This document shows positions 1 to 9,706 of a stretch of DNA of 64,000 nucleotides, piece after piece. The DNA comes from Psychromonas ossibalaenae ATCC BAA-1528 (lineage in GTDB: Bacteria > Pseudomonadota > Gammaproteobacteria > Enterobacterales > Psychromonadaceae), in the NCBI RefSeq assembly GCF_000381745.1, contig NZ_KB906967.1, forward strand, positions 127,401-191,400, given 5' to 3'. The translations under genes and the position numbers were made by a program. Every line of letters begins with the position of its first letter. Position 1 is the first letter of the stretch. A model generated the notes under the pieces. That model was not told the origin of the DNA. It ran no database searches and saw nothing but the letters and a program-made list of their open reading frames with translations.

Positions 1-1896
1 ATCACAGACAAATCTGCCAAACGACTGTATGTGGTGAATTTAGATAACGGACTAACCGAAAAACAGTTCCAGTTCACCTTCATGCCTGAGCGTATGACGC
101 TTTCTACTGATGGTAACCAGCTTTATGTTGCGTTATTAGTACAAGAGCACAGCTCATATACCTGGGAAGAAGAACAATCCGGTTATATAGCCACCTTTGA
201 TTTGACCCAGCAGACACAAACTAACCTGTTCAAAGTGCCTGCAGACCCGTACGATCTAGTCGTTAACCAGCACGGTAAACTCATCATTTCCTCCGGCTCT
301 GGTCAATGGACAAATATTTATGCACTTGATGTCGAAGACGGCACGGTGTTAGGTACAGCAATGATACGTCAAGCATCAAGGCTTACCTTACATCCTTCCG
401 GTGATTATGTGTTTGCAGCCGATACTGATTCATCTCCTTCAGATTTTGAAAAATTTGATATTAGTGGAACAGGCATTCTATCTCTCGGTGACAGTCCTTA
501 TCATGGCGACTATAGTATTAGCGGCAATGTCTGGGCGACACCTGACGGCCAATACATCATTTCTCGCGGCGGCAATATCTTTCTGGCCAGTGATATGACT
601 TACGTAAACAAGCTAAATAATATCAGCGAACCTATTCAAGATATCGTGTTTGACGTAAACAACGGGCTAGCCTTTATCACGACAGATAACGGCTCGTTAG
701 AATACTTCAACTTAGCATCATTGCAGCATATCGGACAATTATCTGCCGACGGTACTCAGCATATGTTATTAAGCGCTGATAAAATCGTTGTAATGACACA
801 ATCACAAGACTCAACGCTCAATTTAGACTCCCTAGCTCACCCATGTCTTGACTGTAATAGCAATGTCCCCCCTATCGCTGACTTTTCTTACACTTACGCA
901 GCTGATGGTACGACTTTCGATACGTTTGAGTTTGACGCCTCAGCCAGTAGTGATGCAGAAGATAATACTTCATTACAGTATCGCTGGGACTTTAATAATG
1001 ACAATGCCTGGGATACTGACTTTACCACTACCTCAGTTTATAAGCAGCAGTTCCTAATAGCAGGTACTAAACAAGTTACCTTGCAGGTTAAAGACGCCGC
1101 TGGACTGGTAAACAGTAAAACCCTGTCCATTGATATTGCACAAGGCATTGACTCCGGTAGTGAAGTTGATAACAGCAATGCTTATCAACTACAGTTCAGC
1201 GTCACAGATGTCATCACAGACACAACTCGTAACAAAGCCTACATCACAGACAAATCTGCCAAACGACTGTATGTGGTGAATTTAGATAACGGACTAACCG
1301 AAAAACAGTTCCAGTTCACCTTCATGCCTGAGCGTATGACGCTTTCTGCTGATGGTAACCAGCTTTATGTTGCGTTATTAGTACAGGAGCACAGCTCATA
1401 TACCTGGGAAGAAGAACAATCCGGTTATATAGCCACCTTTGATTTGACCCAGCAGACACAAACTAACCTGTTCAAAGTGCCTGCCGACCCGTACGATTTA
1501 GTCGTTAACCAGCACGGTAAACTCATCGTTTCCTCCGGCTCTGGTCAATGGACAAATATTTATGCACTTGATGTCGAAGACGGCACGGTGTTAGGTACAG
1601 CAATGATACGTCAAGCATCAAGGCTTACCTTACATCCTTCCGGTGATTATGTGTTTGCAGCCGATACTGATTCATCTCCTTCAGATTTTGAAAAATTTGA
1701 TATTAGTGGAACAGGCATTCTATCACTCGGTGACAGCCCTTATCATGGCGACTATAGTATTAGCGGCAATGTCTGGGCGACACCTGACGGCCAATACATC
1801 ATTTCTCGCGGCGGCAATATCTTTCTGGCCAGTGATATGACTTACGTAAACAAGCTAAATAATATCAGCGAACCTATTCAAGATATCGTGTTTGAC
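1..1896 (+). repeat. Near-identical 1,242-bp-period tandem duplication inside the propeller gene
   Basis: Bases 1-654 match 1243-1896 with seven differences that I can count, about 99 percent identity. Two of them change the protein (Thr to Ala and Ile to Val). The match ends abruptly after the shared GTGTTTGAC at 654/1896. The upstream copy may extend left of the window. The repeat period of 414 codons keeps the frame, so each unit adds one propeller plus PKD module. Confidence 0.95.
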
Positions 1897-2079
1897 GAAA
1901 GTAATATGCAGTTTTATGTATTAGCAGAAGAAAATATAACTCTGTTTAAATCTGATACTTTTGAAGTTATAAATACAATATCATCACCTTCTTCAAGTAG
2001 ACTTTTACTTACAGCCGAACAAGTATTTACTATAAATACCAGCAGCCCATCAATACAGCAGGTTACTTTATCCTTGTAA
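1..2079 (+). CDS. Beta-propeller/PKD repeat protein (5' end outside window)
   Basis: The reading frame is already open at base 1, so the gene begins upstream; a GTG at 31 lies inside the repeat and is not the true start. The visible protein has YVTN-type propeller repeats (for example RLYVVNLDNG, QLYVALL, GDYVFAAD), then a PKD-like Ig-fold domain near residues 280-370 of the visible part (motif YRWDFNND), then a second, almost identical propeller block with a different C-terminal tail. This architecture is typical of secreted or surface proteins, and PKD domains usually act as spacers or ligand-binding modules. No catalytic motif is visible. The substrate is unknown. The exact internal duplication suggests recent unequal recombination. 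Confidence 0.8.
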   Translation: MTDKSAKRLYVVNLDNGLTEKQFQFTFMPERMTLSTDGNQLYVALLVQEHSSYTWEEEQSGYIATFDLTQQTQTNLFKVPADPYDLVVNQHGKLIISSGSGQWTNIYALDVEDGTVLGTAMIRQASRLTLHPSGDYVFAADTDSSPSDFEKFDISGTGILSLGDSPYHGDYSISGNVWATPDGQYIISRGGNIFLASDMTYVNKLNNISEPIQDIVFDVNNGLAFITTDNGSLEYFNLASLQHIGQLSADGTQHMLLSADKIVVMTQSQDSTLNLDSLAHPCLDCNSNVPPIADFSYTYAADGTTFDTFEFDASASSDAEDNTSLQYRWDFNNDNAWDTDFTTTSVYKQQFLIAGTKQVTLQVKDAAGLVNSKTLSIDIAQGIDSGSEVDNSNAYQLQFSVTDVITDTTRNKAYITDKSAKRLYVVNLDNGLTEKQFQFTFMPERMTLSADGNQLYVALLVQEHSSYTWEEEQSGYIATFDLTQQTQTNLFKVPADPYDLVVNQHGKLIVSSGSGQWTNIYALDVEDGTVLGTAMIRQASRLTLHPSGDYVFAADTDSSPSDFEKFDISGTGILSLGDSPYHGDYSISGNVWATPDGQYIISRGGNIFLASDMTYVNKLNNISEPIQDIVFDESNMQFYVLAEENITLFKSDTFEVINTISSPSSSRLLLTAEQVFTINTSSPSIQQVTLSL

Positions 2080-2109
2080 ATTAAAAACCAGAGTAAGTGT
2101 ATTACCCAT

Positions 2110-2146
2110 AGAGAAGCAAGTCCTGTTGAGCTTGCTTCTCTTTCAC
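2110..2146 (+). terminator. Hairpin terminator after the propeller gene
   Basis: A perfect 11-bp stem (AGAGAAGCAAG at 2110-2120 and CTTGCTTCTCT at 2131-2141) with a 10-base loop, followed by a short T-rich stretch. It lies 30 bases after the stop codon at 2079. The poly-T tail is weak. Confidence 0.7.
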
Positions 2147-2385
2147 AAACTGAATTCAGCGGTATTGAGGGGCACCTCTGTATTATGGAAAGCTTGATTA
2201 GTTTTGTTAATGAAAAGTATTTTTTCATAGAAGTTATGATATTAAAAAATAGGTTCTATACGATTATCAGATAGAACATAGGCGGCGTTAATACAGATTG
2301 AGAGGGAATTTTTTTAAAAGAAAAATAAGGATTGAAGCGACAGCAATACGGGATATAAACCCAGTATCAAGAACAGTAACTAATG

Positions 2386-2424
2386 TAAGCCTTTGATTTT
2401 ATTCCCCACAAAATCAAAGGCTTA
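2386..2424 (-). terminator. 15-bp inverted repeat, probable terminator of the opine dehydrogenase gene
   Basis: Perfect 15-bp arms at 2386-2400 and 2410-2424 flank a 9-base loop. The hairpin sits about 70 bases beyond the stop of the minus-strand gene. A/T-rich stem bottoms on both sides make it plausible in either direction. The rest of 2147-2496 shows no supported gene. Confidence 0.6.
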
Positions 2425-2496
2425 ATTTACAAAAAGAAAAATACAAGACTTAACTATATGCCTGTATTAATAAAAATCAGTGTGAATGCTAGTTTG

Positions 2497-3672
2497 CTAC
2501 GATGCAATTAGCTTTGGGGGCGGTGCTATGTTTCCCACAACAAAGTCTAATAACCCCTGCCTTGTGAGCTCATCTAACCCTAACGAAGCCAGTGTTCTGC
2601 CTTCTTTATAGAAATCTATTCCTAGAAGGCCGCCGCACATCTCAATCAAACGATTACACTCAGGCATGTTAATACCTAATTTTTCACCTAATGACGACAA
2701 TAAAACCAGCCCCATAGGAACATCCTCTGTGATGTACCTATTATCGAAACTATAAGGCCCTGGTGGTGATGATAGTTTATAGCTTTCAAAAACGTCTCGA
2801 GGATCCTGGGTCATATCTTGTTCATTTCTGAATAAACACGCGTCCAGGTAAGGAATTGGTTTACAGCCTAGCGCACTTAATACCGCCATTTTTTCCGCGT
2901 CCAATTTTGCTATCATCAGCCATGCCATTTCAGTTGAAAGTGCATCTCTGTACATATACGGGACTTCCTCAGGATGATGTTTTGCACAATACTCAAGCAT
3001 TGGATACATAACATACAGACCTATTGTGTGAACAATAATATTGGGATTATGCAGTGCCGATTCGAATATATTTTTGCGAACACTATTCATTTCAATGTTG
3101 TAGGCAGGAAACAAACGGGATGCAACGGCCATTCCTTCTTCCGTTCTTGCGGCAGGATTAAATGCCAGTGAATTCCTAACATTTTTAAATAATACTTTTA
3201 CAGTGCCAGGCTCAACTATTCTTGCGTCATTTGGGGTAGATTCTCCCTCTGCAAAGATTGGATTATTATCGCAAAACCGGCTGTAGAATATACTGCCTGC
3301 ATATCCTGGGATTAAGATAACCAGCTGCTCATCTTGAAAATATTTTGCGATTCTTTCAGCTAAGGCCCGATGGTATGTGGTTTGAATAAAAATCATCACC
3401 ACATCCGCCCCCTCAATCGCTTTTTTAGGGTCCCTAGTAATCAATTCTAATGGTTCGAATGTTTTTCCGGCATCATCCGCGCTGTCTGTAAAATGCCCTT
3501 TTTTTGTGTTATCAATGCAGTATATTCCTTTATTGCTGACCATTGCTTCAAAATGTTCATCATGAGTTATCTGATTTGAAGTCTTCAATAGTCTAACTTT
3601 ATGTCCTGCCTCAGCAGCCATAAACGCACAAGCCGAACCAGCATTGCCAGCTCCAACTATGGTGATTTTCAT
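2497..3672 (-). CDS. Opine/octopine dehydrogenase family oxidoreductase
   Basis: The 391-residue protein opens with a Rossmann nucleotide-binding motif (GAGNAG, residues 7-12). Its C-terminal half has the octopine/nopaline dehydrogenase signature, including the ALHNPNIIVHT block (residues 206-216, with His208 a candidate catalytic residue) and an SPPGP stretch. Family members reductively condense an amino acid with a 2-oxo acid using NAD(P)H. Some act in anaerobic redox balance, some make metallophores such as staphylopine. No nicotianamine-synthase-like gene or metallophore exporter lies beside it, so a metallophore role is not supported here. It appears monocistronic. Length and motifs fit an intact enzyme; the substrate pair cannot be read from sequence. 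Confidence 0.85.
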   Translation of the reverse strand: MKITIVGAGNAGSACAFMAAEAGHKVRLLKTSNQITHDEHFEAMVSNKGIYCIDNTKKGHFTDSADDAGKTFEPLELITRDPKKAIEGADVVMIFIQTTYHRALAERIAKYFQDEQLVILIPGYAGSIFYSRFCDNNPIFAEGESTPNDARIVEPGTVKVLFKNVRNSLAFNPAARTEEGMAVASRLFPAYNIEMNSVRKNIFESALHNPNIIVHTIGLYVMYPMLEYCAKHHPEEVPYMYRDALSTEMAWLMIAKLDAEKMAVLSALGCKPIPYLDACLFRNEQDMTQDPRDVFESYKLSSPPGPYSFDNRYITEDVPMGLVLLSSLGEKLGINMPECNRLIEMCGGLLGIDFYKEGRTLASLGLDELTRQGLLDFVVGNIAPPPKLIAS

Positions 3673-3742
3673 TTATTTTCCTTTTATAGTTTGATCTTAT
3701 TTCAAAGGTTATAAAAATGAACTCCCTTGAAAGCGTAAAACA

Positions 3743-3935
3743 GTCGAGATATGGAAATGTGAAAATGTTGAGATATGGAAATGTCGAGATGTGGAAATGT
3801 CGAGATGTGGAAATGTCGAGATGTGGAAATGTCGAGATGTGGAAATGTCGAGATGTGGAAATATCGAGATATGGAGATGTAAAAGTGTTGCAATGTCGAG
3901 ATGTAAAAATTTTAGAGATGCTGAAATGTAAAAGG
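3743..3935. repeat. 16-bp minisatellite array built from 8-bp half-units
   Basis: The core unit GTCGAGATGTGGAAAT repeats head to tail with five exact copies at 3783-3862 and related units on both sides (3743-3782, 3863-3935). Flanking units change by multiples of about 8 bases (GTGAAAAT, GTTGAGAT, GTAAAAGT), suggesting the 16-mer grew from an 8-mer. The array lies 70 bases upstream of the opine dehydrogenase start. Both strands happen to be open through it because the period and composition avoid stop codons; the implied proteins are simple repeats and are not called as genes. Confidence 0.95.
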
Positions 3936-4230
3936 GTACAGATGTCGATACGCGGAGACGGCTTTAAAGTGAATTTTCTAAAGCGCTAATTATGCAGAAT
4001 ATAATTCCAATCACCGAACAACAATTGCAAGCAGTAACGTTGTCAGTGTGAATTAAACGAGTCTATCATACCCTATACTTCTTTTTTATGTCGGGATATA
4101 TTCAGATCAGCCCAAGCAAACACCGGACTTTATAAATTTTCAGAGTTAATCGGCGTAAATTTCGAGTGTTGTATGAAGTTATTCATTGCTCTAATATCCC
4201 ATATTAATGAATAACTTAAGGGTATGTAAA

Positions 4231-4446
4231 ATGCGGAAAATCTTAAAAGAAAAAATGCTTTGTGTCTGCGATAAAAAAATTGCACAAAAAGGAAACAATG
4301 TGGGTTTATCCTTTTATGCATTTTTTGCCAATAAAAACGATGATCCGCAGTTGTTAATGGAAGCAGCCCGCTGGTGGATTGAAACACACAAGCTTGATCA
4401 CTTTGAGAAAGCGGTGAAAATCAAAAAAATGGTTGAAGCGATATAG
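4231..4446 (+). CDS. Small hypothetical protein (71 aa)
   Basis: A short basic protein with the sequence features MRKILKEKMLCVCDKKI at the start and a helical C-terminal half rich in Lys, Glu and Trp (AARWWIETHKLDHF). I choose ATG 4231 because TTAAGGG at 4216-4222 gives a well-spaced ribosome site; an in-frame ATG at 4207 lacks one. No signal peptide or membrane segment is visible. I do not recognise a family. It stands alone between minus-strand genes. Base composition matches its neighbours, which supports a real but uncharacterised gene. Confidence 0.55.
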   Translation: MRKILKEKMLCVCDKKIAQKGNNVGLSFYAFFANKNDDPQLLMEAARWWIETHKLDHFEKAVKIKKMVEAI

Positions 4447-4499
4447 TCGGCCGTTTTAGGGCGATGCTCCGAGACTGTAATAAAAACTGTTCCGTTACA

Positions 4500-5570
4500 T
4501 TATTTTAAATTAACTTTATCGCTATTCTGATGAGCTTTCATATTAAAAATATAATCCCCCTGTGCATCAGCAGTTATTTTTTCAAAAGGTAACGCATCCC
4601 AATTTTTGGTTATTAAACAGCGATAAAACTCGGTATCTGGTTTAATAAGCTGAAACAGTGGATCGCGCACTAGCTTAGGTAAGTTTTTCCCTTTACTGTG
4701 TTGATTTGCCAGCACTAATGCCCATCCTGCAGCTGTAAAATGCCCACCACCTAATGTACTTACTTTGCCAGCCTTTTTTAACGCTAATACTTTAGCTGAT
4801 GTATTAATTGTACTAATAAATACATCTTCACCAGCTTGTAAATCATGTGCGCCTAAGGCATCTAAACTGCCAAATGCCATAAGATCATTAGCTGTCCAAA
4901 TATATTTAAGTTTAGGAACGCGACCCACTAGCGTCAGTGATTTCTTATAACTAACCTTTTGGCTCCAGTCTGCATAAACCACATGGTTAAGTTTTATATG
5001 CGGCTGCGAGTTAAAATAATCGATCGCACCGGCTTGGCGCTCTATGGATGCTGGAGTTGTTTTATCGCCCGATATCATAATGACATCCCCTGCTTGACCG
5101 TTGCCGGCGGCAATAAGTCCTTTTGCAGTCTGCAGCCCTATCCAGTAATTATCGGGAATGAGACTCGTTAGCAGGTATTTTTGCCAGTGCGGCTTTTCTA
5201 ATAATTTACTGCGCTGCTGAGGGGGTAAACCATTTAAAATAACAAATACATAGACATCCTGACCTTCTAATAAGGTGAGTAATTTGGGTAATATTTTTTT
5301 CTCATTGACCAGCAGCAGGTAATCTGGAAGCTGTTTATTTTTAATTAACCTTTCAACTTCTTTAATAATTAAATAATTATTACGCTCTGCATGGAATATA
5401 TTAAATTCAAGCTCAAGGCGGGCAGCCGCTGCATTGGCAAACAGATCAACGTCTTGCCAAAAACTTTCACTTCTTTTCCCAGGGTTAAGTAATAAAGCTG
5501 AAGGTTTAGCGAATCCTAGAGCAGGGAATAAAACGATAAGTAAAATGAGCTGTTTGAGTATTTTATGCAT
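4500..5570 (-). CDS. Periplasmic sugar-type substrate-binding protein (LacI/RbsB-like fold)
   Basis: The 356-residue product has a clear signal peptide (MHKILKQLILLIVLFPALGFA) and a two-lobed type I periplasmic-binding pattern: the start of lobe one (SALLLNPGK), GDVIMISGDKTT, a domain resembling the RbsB/LacI 'IWTANDLMAFGSLDAL' hinge segment, and a C-terminal return strand. Such proteins feed sugar ABC transporters or act as periplasmic ligand sensors, as LuxP does. No permease, ATPase or sensor kinase gene is adjacent, so a role as a stand-alone sensor or partner of a remote protein is likely. The ligand cannot be told from sequence. Confidence 0.8.
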   Translation of the reverse strand: MHKILKQLILLIVLFPALGFAKPSALLLNPGKRSESFWQDVDLFANAAAARLELEFNIFHAERNNYLIIKEVERLIKNKQLPDYLLLVNEKKILPKLLTLLEGQDVYVFVILNGLPPQQRSKLLEKPHWQKYLLTSLIPDNYWIGLQTAKGLIAAGNGQAGDVIMISGDKTTPASIERQAGAIDYFNSQPHIKLNHVVYADWSQKVSYKKSLTLVGRVPKLKYIWTANDLMAFGSLDALGAHDLQAGEDVFISTINTSAKVLALKKAGKVSTLGGGHFTAAGWALVLANQHSKGKNLPKLVRDPLFQLIKPDTEFYRCLITKNWDALPFEKITADAQGDYIFNMKAHQNSDKVNLK

Positions 5571-5834
5571 ATTAACCCAGAGGTAATGACTACAGGCTGT
5601 GATAGCTAAATAATGTCTAAAGCATGCCTATTGTGAAGAATAATATTCTTAGCATAGTTTTATTTATGCATTATTGAGACATCATTATTCTCATAAATAT
5701 CTAATGATTCATTACCGTAAGCGGTGATAATTGGTCTGTATTTAAAAACGTGACAGGTTTAAATCAGCCGCATAGTTAATGATAGCGCGCCTTAAATCAC
5801 TAAATGTAATTTGAGACGCGAATTCAAAAAGCCG

Positions 5835-6812
5835 TTAGCTATTACGCTGCCGCTCTTTAACAGCTTTTTTCTTAATACGATTGTTCTCAAGCTGAGTTAA
5901 TGCTGCTGAGCCGATGTGTGTTTCTCCACGCGCTTTGGCTAAACCTATTTGTTTTTCACGTTGTGCGAAGCGCTGTTTCTGCTCATCAGTGATCCTGTCA
6001 AAACACTGGTGGCAGCTGATGCCTTTCATGTATTCAGCTGATTTTTTATCATCTTCTGTAATCGGTAAACGACAGCCATGACATTGATCATACTGACCTT
6101 TTTCTAACTGATGGTTAACCGATACACGGTTATCAAAAACAAAACACTCACCTTTCCACATGGTTTCCTGTTCAGGCACTTCTTCAAGGTATTTAAGAAC
6201 ACCACCTTCTAAGTGATAAACCTCATCAAATCCCTGCTCTTTTAAATAAGCCGTTGATTTTTCACAGCGGATCCCACCCGTGCAGAACATCGCTACTTTT
6301 TTATGCTTTTCAGGATCTAAGTTATCTTTAACGTACTGCGGAAATTCTCGGAAATTAGTGGTATTAGGATCGACTGCATTTTCAAAAGTACCAATGCTGA
6401 TCTCATAATCATTACGGGTATCCACCAGCAAGACTTCCGGATCGCTGATTAAGGCATTCCAGTCTTTTGGTTTAACGTAGGTACCTACGGTTTTCTTAGG
6501 GTCAATTCCTTCAATCCCCATGGTCACAATCTCTTTTTTAAGTTTTACCTTAGTACGGTAAAACGGATTTTCTAGATCATAAGACTCTTTAGTGGTTAAC
6601 TTAACTAAACGAGGATCTGACTTTAACCAGTTGATTAAATTATCAATTCCCTCACGGCTCCCTGCAACGGTACCATTAATACCTTCGCTAGCTAATAGTA
6701 AAGTACCTTTAATATCATTGGCCTGCATTATTGCTAATAAAGGAGCTTGGATCTCTTGGTAATTTTCCAATGAGACAAATCGATATAATGCACAGACAAC
6801 AGTGTTTGACAT
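5835..6812 (-). CDS. trhO: tRNA uridine(34) hydroxylase (rhodanese-like, YceA family)
   Basis: The 325-residue protein carries the N-terminal YceA domain ([12 protein letters not shown], residues 41-52), a rhodanese domain (about 120-215) with the active loop [10 protein letters not shown] and candidate catalytic Cys177, and a C-terminal Cys-rich section (CHGC and CHQC) likely to bind zinc. TrhO performs oxygen-dependent hydroxylation of U34 to ho5U in certain tRNAs, working in parallel with the prephenate-dependent route. Length and motif order match the family closely. The start ATG is followed by a typical [13 protein letters not shown] opening. It is transcribed alone. Confidence 0.93.
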   Translation of the reverse strand: MSNTVVCALYRFVSLENYQEIQAPLLAIMQANDIKGTLLLASEGINGTVAGSREGIDNLINWLKSDPRLVKLTTKESYDLENPFYRTKVKLKKEIVTMGIEGIDPKKTVGTYVKPKDWNALISDPEVLLVDTRNDYEISIGTFENAVDPNTTNFREFPQYVKDNLDPEKHKKVAMFCTGGIRCEKSTAYLKEQGFDEVYHLEGGVLKYLEEVPEQETMWKGECFVFDNRVSVNHQLEKGQYDQCHGCRLPITEDDKKSAEYMKGISCHQCFDRITDEQKQRFAQREKQIGLAKARGETHIGSAALTQLENNRIKKKAVKERQRNS

Positions 6813-7430
6813 GTTTTCTTCCTCATAGCTAACTGAAACGTAAATTCAGCGCGGTGGTTAATTGAGCAGAGATTATACGAAGTTGATAACAGTCCTCAAA
6901 TCAATTGTTTAACATCCCCGTTACATTAGTGCAAAGAAAAGCGACAGCATAGCGGCGGTGTTTAACTAACTATTTTATTTTAAAGTGAAAATTTATATGG
7001 AAGGAAAATCATTGCACATCCAAAATACTGTGTGATTTTTGATATGTTGGTGATTATATTTATTCAGATATAATAATCATGTCGACGTTATCGTTGTAAG
7101 CAATTCATTGGCTCATTTGAAAAGTAGATAAAACAGCGCACTTTTTGCAGCAGGTAACTGTGATGTGCTAAATCACAAACAGACCAAAACTTAAGGTTTT
7201 ATGTTCAGGTAAGACTGCAGTCAGCAAACCTTGGTTAAGTGCAGCACGATCCTAAGACCTTATTTGGAGGTGCCGAAAAGGACTTACTGATTACCCGGAA
7301 TATAGTGAGTAGGTTATAACCGTAAAACAGCGTCTGCAGGTAATATGAAGGGCTGTTTTATCACCATCAGCCTAAAATCATATACGGCAGCATTTGAAGA
7401 CAGCCTTAAAAGCTAGGTTTAAAATTATCA
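6813..7430. other. 618-base intergenic region, nothing firm
   Basis: No open reading frame with a convincing start, ribosome site and composition is seen on either strand. The part next to 6812 should hold the trhO promoter. I see no strong hairpin followed by T's. Confidence 0.5.
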
Positions 7431-9314
7431 CTATTCCAGCGCATCTAATACTTCATCCAACAGTTTTTTCTGAGACTCAATACTCATCTCAATCACTTTG
7501 GCGTCACGGAAATCCTGCTCTGTTTTAATTAACAGCTCGGCATTGTAATGGTAGGTTTCACCACCTTCTATTTGAGAGGTTATTTTGTCGCCAGCCATAA
7601 ACCCTTTTTTGAATTTTTCTTGTCCTTCAAGACTGCTTAGTTCTAAACTGCCCTCTTTCAAGAAATATAAACTGTTGCTGCTTTCACTCTCCCGCTCTGT
7701 CTCCTGGAACCGGTATTCACCCAAACCATGATATATTTTTTCACGCAGATACTCTTTGCTGTCACGATTTTGTTTCATCGCCTGCATTGAAAAATCTTGA
7801 ATAACCGCGCTCACTTCATATTTTTCATTTAATCGATGATCTCGTTCACTAATACCGCCGCGCATCACGCCGTCAAATTGAACTGTGCGGGTTTGTTTTA
7901 CGGCATCTTTAATCCCGTCGGGTGTTGTTTCAACAGCGACGCGAGTTCGCTGTTTTAAATCAATCTGGTAGCCGGTTTTAGGATCCTGAGCGCCCTGACT
8001 GATCATACCGCCTTCATTACTCATAAAATTCGCACTAAAATCAACCATACGGTTAAAGCCTTCTTTAAACCGGGCTTTATCTTCATCTTTCAAACCTAAA
8101 CGGGTGCTCTGCTCATGATTCATTTTAGTAAACACTGTATCGGCTAACGTTCTCGCCTGATCAAACTTTTTATCCGCTTTATCAAGGCTTTTACCAAGAT
8201 CTTCAGCTAAATTCATAAAATTGGTCAGCGTATTTTTAAACAGATCACTGCTTCTATCTTTTTCTTTTTCGTTTTCATTAAATTTATAACTTGCATCGGC
8301 GGCTTCTTCAATCAAATCTAAATACTGAGCCAGTTCATATTCATTGGTTGTACCACCAAGTTTTGAGTTTAAACTGAACTTAGCCATCACCTGATTATCC
8401 TGAGTCCAGCTCCCCTGCAGATTCTGATCACGGCCGTCTTGGTCATAATGATATTCAACGGTTTGACCACTGCCTTTAAGATTTAATGAAAAATCAGCTA
8501 ACTGCCTGCCGTTAAATTCTTTAATCCCCATTATTTCATTTAAATCAGCGCCCGCTAATAAACTGTCCGACGCACTGCCGATAGCATTCATCAGATCGCT
8601 CAAAGCTTCGTGTTCACTGGCCGATAAGTAGCCTTCGACTTCATATTTCACACTAATTTCATCACCACGCGTTAAATCAAATACACCACGGCTTTGCCTG
8701 ATTGAAATACTTATTTCATCACCTTCTCTGGTGGTTACCTGTAGAGAGAACTCTTTTTTATGATCCGTTGTTTTATCAAATTGTTCATCCACACCAATCT
8801 TCGAGCTTAATTCAGTTATACCTAAACGCGTATAACTCTGGCTTTCGCTGATATAACTTTCCGTGGCCGGATCGAGTTTACTTAACCCGGCTAATATATT
8901 ACGTGTTTCACTGTAAGCCTCTTCCGCACCACGGCTGATTCGATCCATTAATGAATTAAGCTGCTCGGCACTTTCACCCTGCGCTTTACCGTAATTAACA
9001 TGGCGAGTCACCTTATCAATAAATGCTTTGTGGGGCTCTAGTGCACCATCTTCATTTTTAGCATAAATTGTCACCCGGTTATCGACGGCAGATTCATAAA
9101 CCTGGTTAAGTTTCTGTGGAGAGTATTCATGCAGTGCAGAACGCAGAATTTGTTTGGTTCTTTTTAACTCTTCCGCACTTTGCGGCGCTTCTACAACTAC
9201 TTTTGGAGCAGCCGCTGCCGTGCTTACTTCTGCCTTGCCGACAATGAGATTGTGTTTCTGTAATGGTGCAGCGGCGGTTAACAAAGGGCTGGACAGATCA
9301 AAGCGAACATTCAT
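7431..9314 (-). CDS. Large hypothetical protein, acidic and repeat-like (627 aa)
   Basis: I do not recognise this family. I take ATG at 9314 (MNVRFDLSS) because GGAGC lies 6 bases upstream; the open frame extends 15 codons further without a ribosome site. There is no signal peptide or membrane span. After an Ala-rich segment (residues 15-45) come a charged helical region, a domain with alternating strands (SLQVTTREGDEISISIRQ and EISVKYEVEGYL), a long charged helix (about residues 340-410, ENEKEKDRSSD) and a C-terminal strand-rich part. A paralogous second half is possible, since the phrases on 'MxxFSLNSK' and 'DFSLNLKG' recur. The overall style recalls large proteins annotated only as hypothetical near flagellar or surface genes of marine gammaproteobacteria, but this is weak. 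Confidence 0.7.
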   Translation of the reverse strand: MNVRFDLSSPLLTAAAPLQKHNLIVGKAEVSTAAAAPKVVVEAPQSAEELKRTKQILRSALHEYSPQKLNQVYESAVDNRVTIYAKNEDGALEPHKAFIDKVTRHVNYGKAQGESAEQLNSLMDRISRGAEEAYSETRNILAGLSKLDPATESYISESQSYTRLGITELSSKIGVDEQFDKTTDHKKEFSLQVTTREGDEISISIRQSRGVFDLTRGDEISVKYEVEGYLSASEHEALSDLMNAIGSASDSLLAGADLNEIMGIKEFNGRQLADFSLNLKGSGQTVEYHYDQDGRDQNLQGSWTQDNQVMAKFSLNSKLGGTTNEYELAQYLDLIEEAADASYKFNENEKEKDRSSDLFKNTLTNFMNLAEDLGKSLDKADKKFDQARTLADTVFTKMNHEQSTRLGLKDEDKARFKEGFNRMVDFSANFMSNEGGMISQGAQDPKTGYQIDLKQRTRVAVETTPDGIKDAVKQTRTVQFDGVMRGGISERDHRLNEKYEVSAVIQDFSMQAMKQNRDSKEYLREKIYHGLGEYRFQETERESESSNSLYFLKEGSLELSSLEGQEKFKKGFMAGDKITSQIEGGETYHYNAELLIKTEQDFRDAKVIEMSIESQKKLLDEVLDALE

Positions 9315-9706
9315 TAAGTAGCTCCAAAGAACAAATATTGACTCTGTTATCGGCTTCAAAACAATAACCTTTAGCAGTTATTTACAGTTAAGTGATTATA
9401 ATTTGACGCCACATTGGGGTCTGTTGATCTTTGCCGGCTGAATTTCGTTCTACAAAAAGCAGGACTTTATCTCATACATTGAGCAAGTTTTTTTATCTGT
9501 TCTTCTCGAAATTAAAAACTTAAATACCTGACCATGTCGATGCTATTTACTGACCCTCTTTACTGACTTTCCCCCGTCGAATTTTAGTACAAACTGACAT
9601 TGCAGCAGTGACATTTACACAACTAAAACTTGACACGCAGTGCAGTTAAGCCCACTTTTAAGTGTAATAAGAAGTTTCTAAAAAACTCAATCAGTAGGAA
9701 TCTTTG
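9315..9706. other. Divergent intergenic region before nspS
   Basis: This 392-base gap separates the divergent unknown gene and nspS. TTGACA at 9630-9635 is a good -35 match but no convincing -10 follows at the right distance. AGGA at 9696-9699 is the nspS ribosome site. Confidence 0.4.

Noticed and set aside
401-598. Short frames inside the propeller gene (repeated at 1643-1840)
   Set aside because: Shadow frames in the repeat; identical copies arise from the duplication.
2497-3672. Staphylopine/pseudopaline-type metallophore locus
   Set aside because: Only the opine dehydrogenase-like gene is present; no nicotianamine-synthase-like enzyme, exporter or TonB receptor is adjacent.
3702-3989. 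Overlapping open frames on both strands through the 16-bp array
   Set aside because: They are a by-product of the repeat: the 16-bp period gives a 16-residue repeating peptide on either strand, and no ribosome site or domain supports them.
4130-4387. 85-codon minus-strand frame opposite the small protein
   Set aside because: Overlaps the better-supported 71-residue gene and has no ribosome site.
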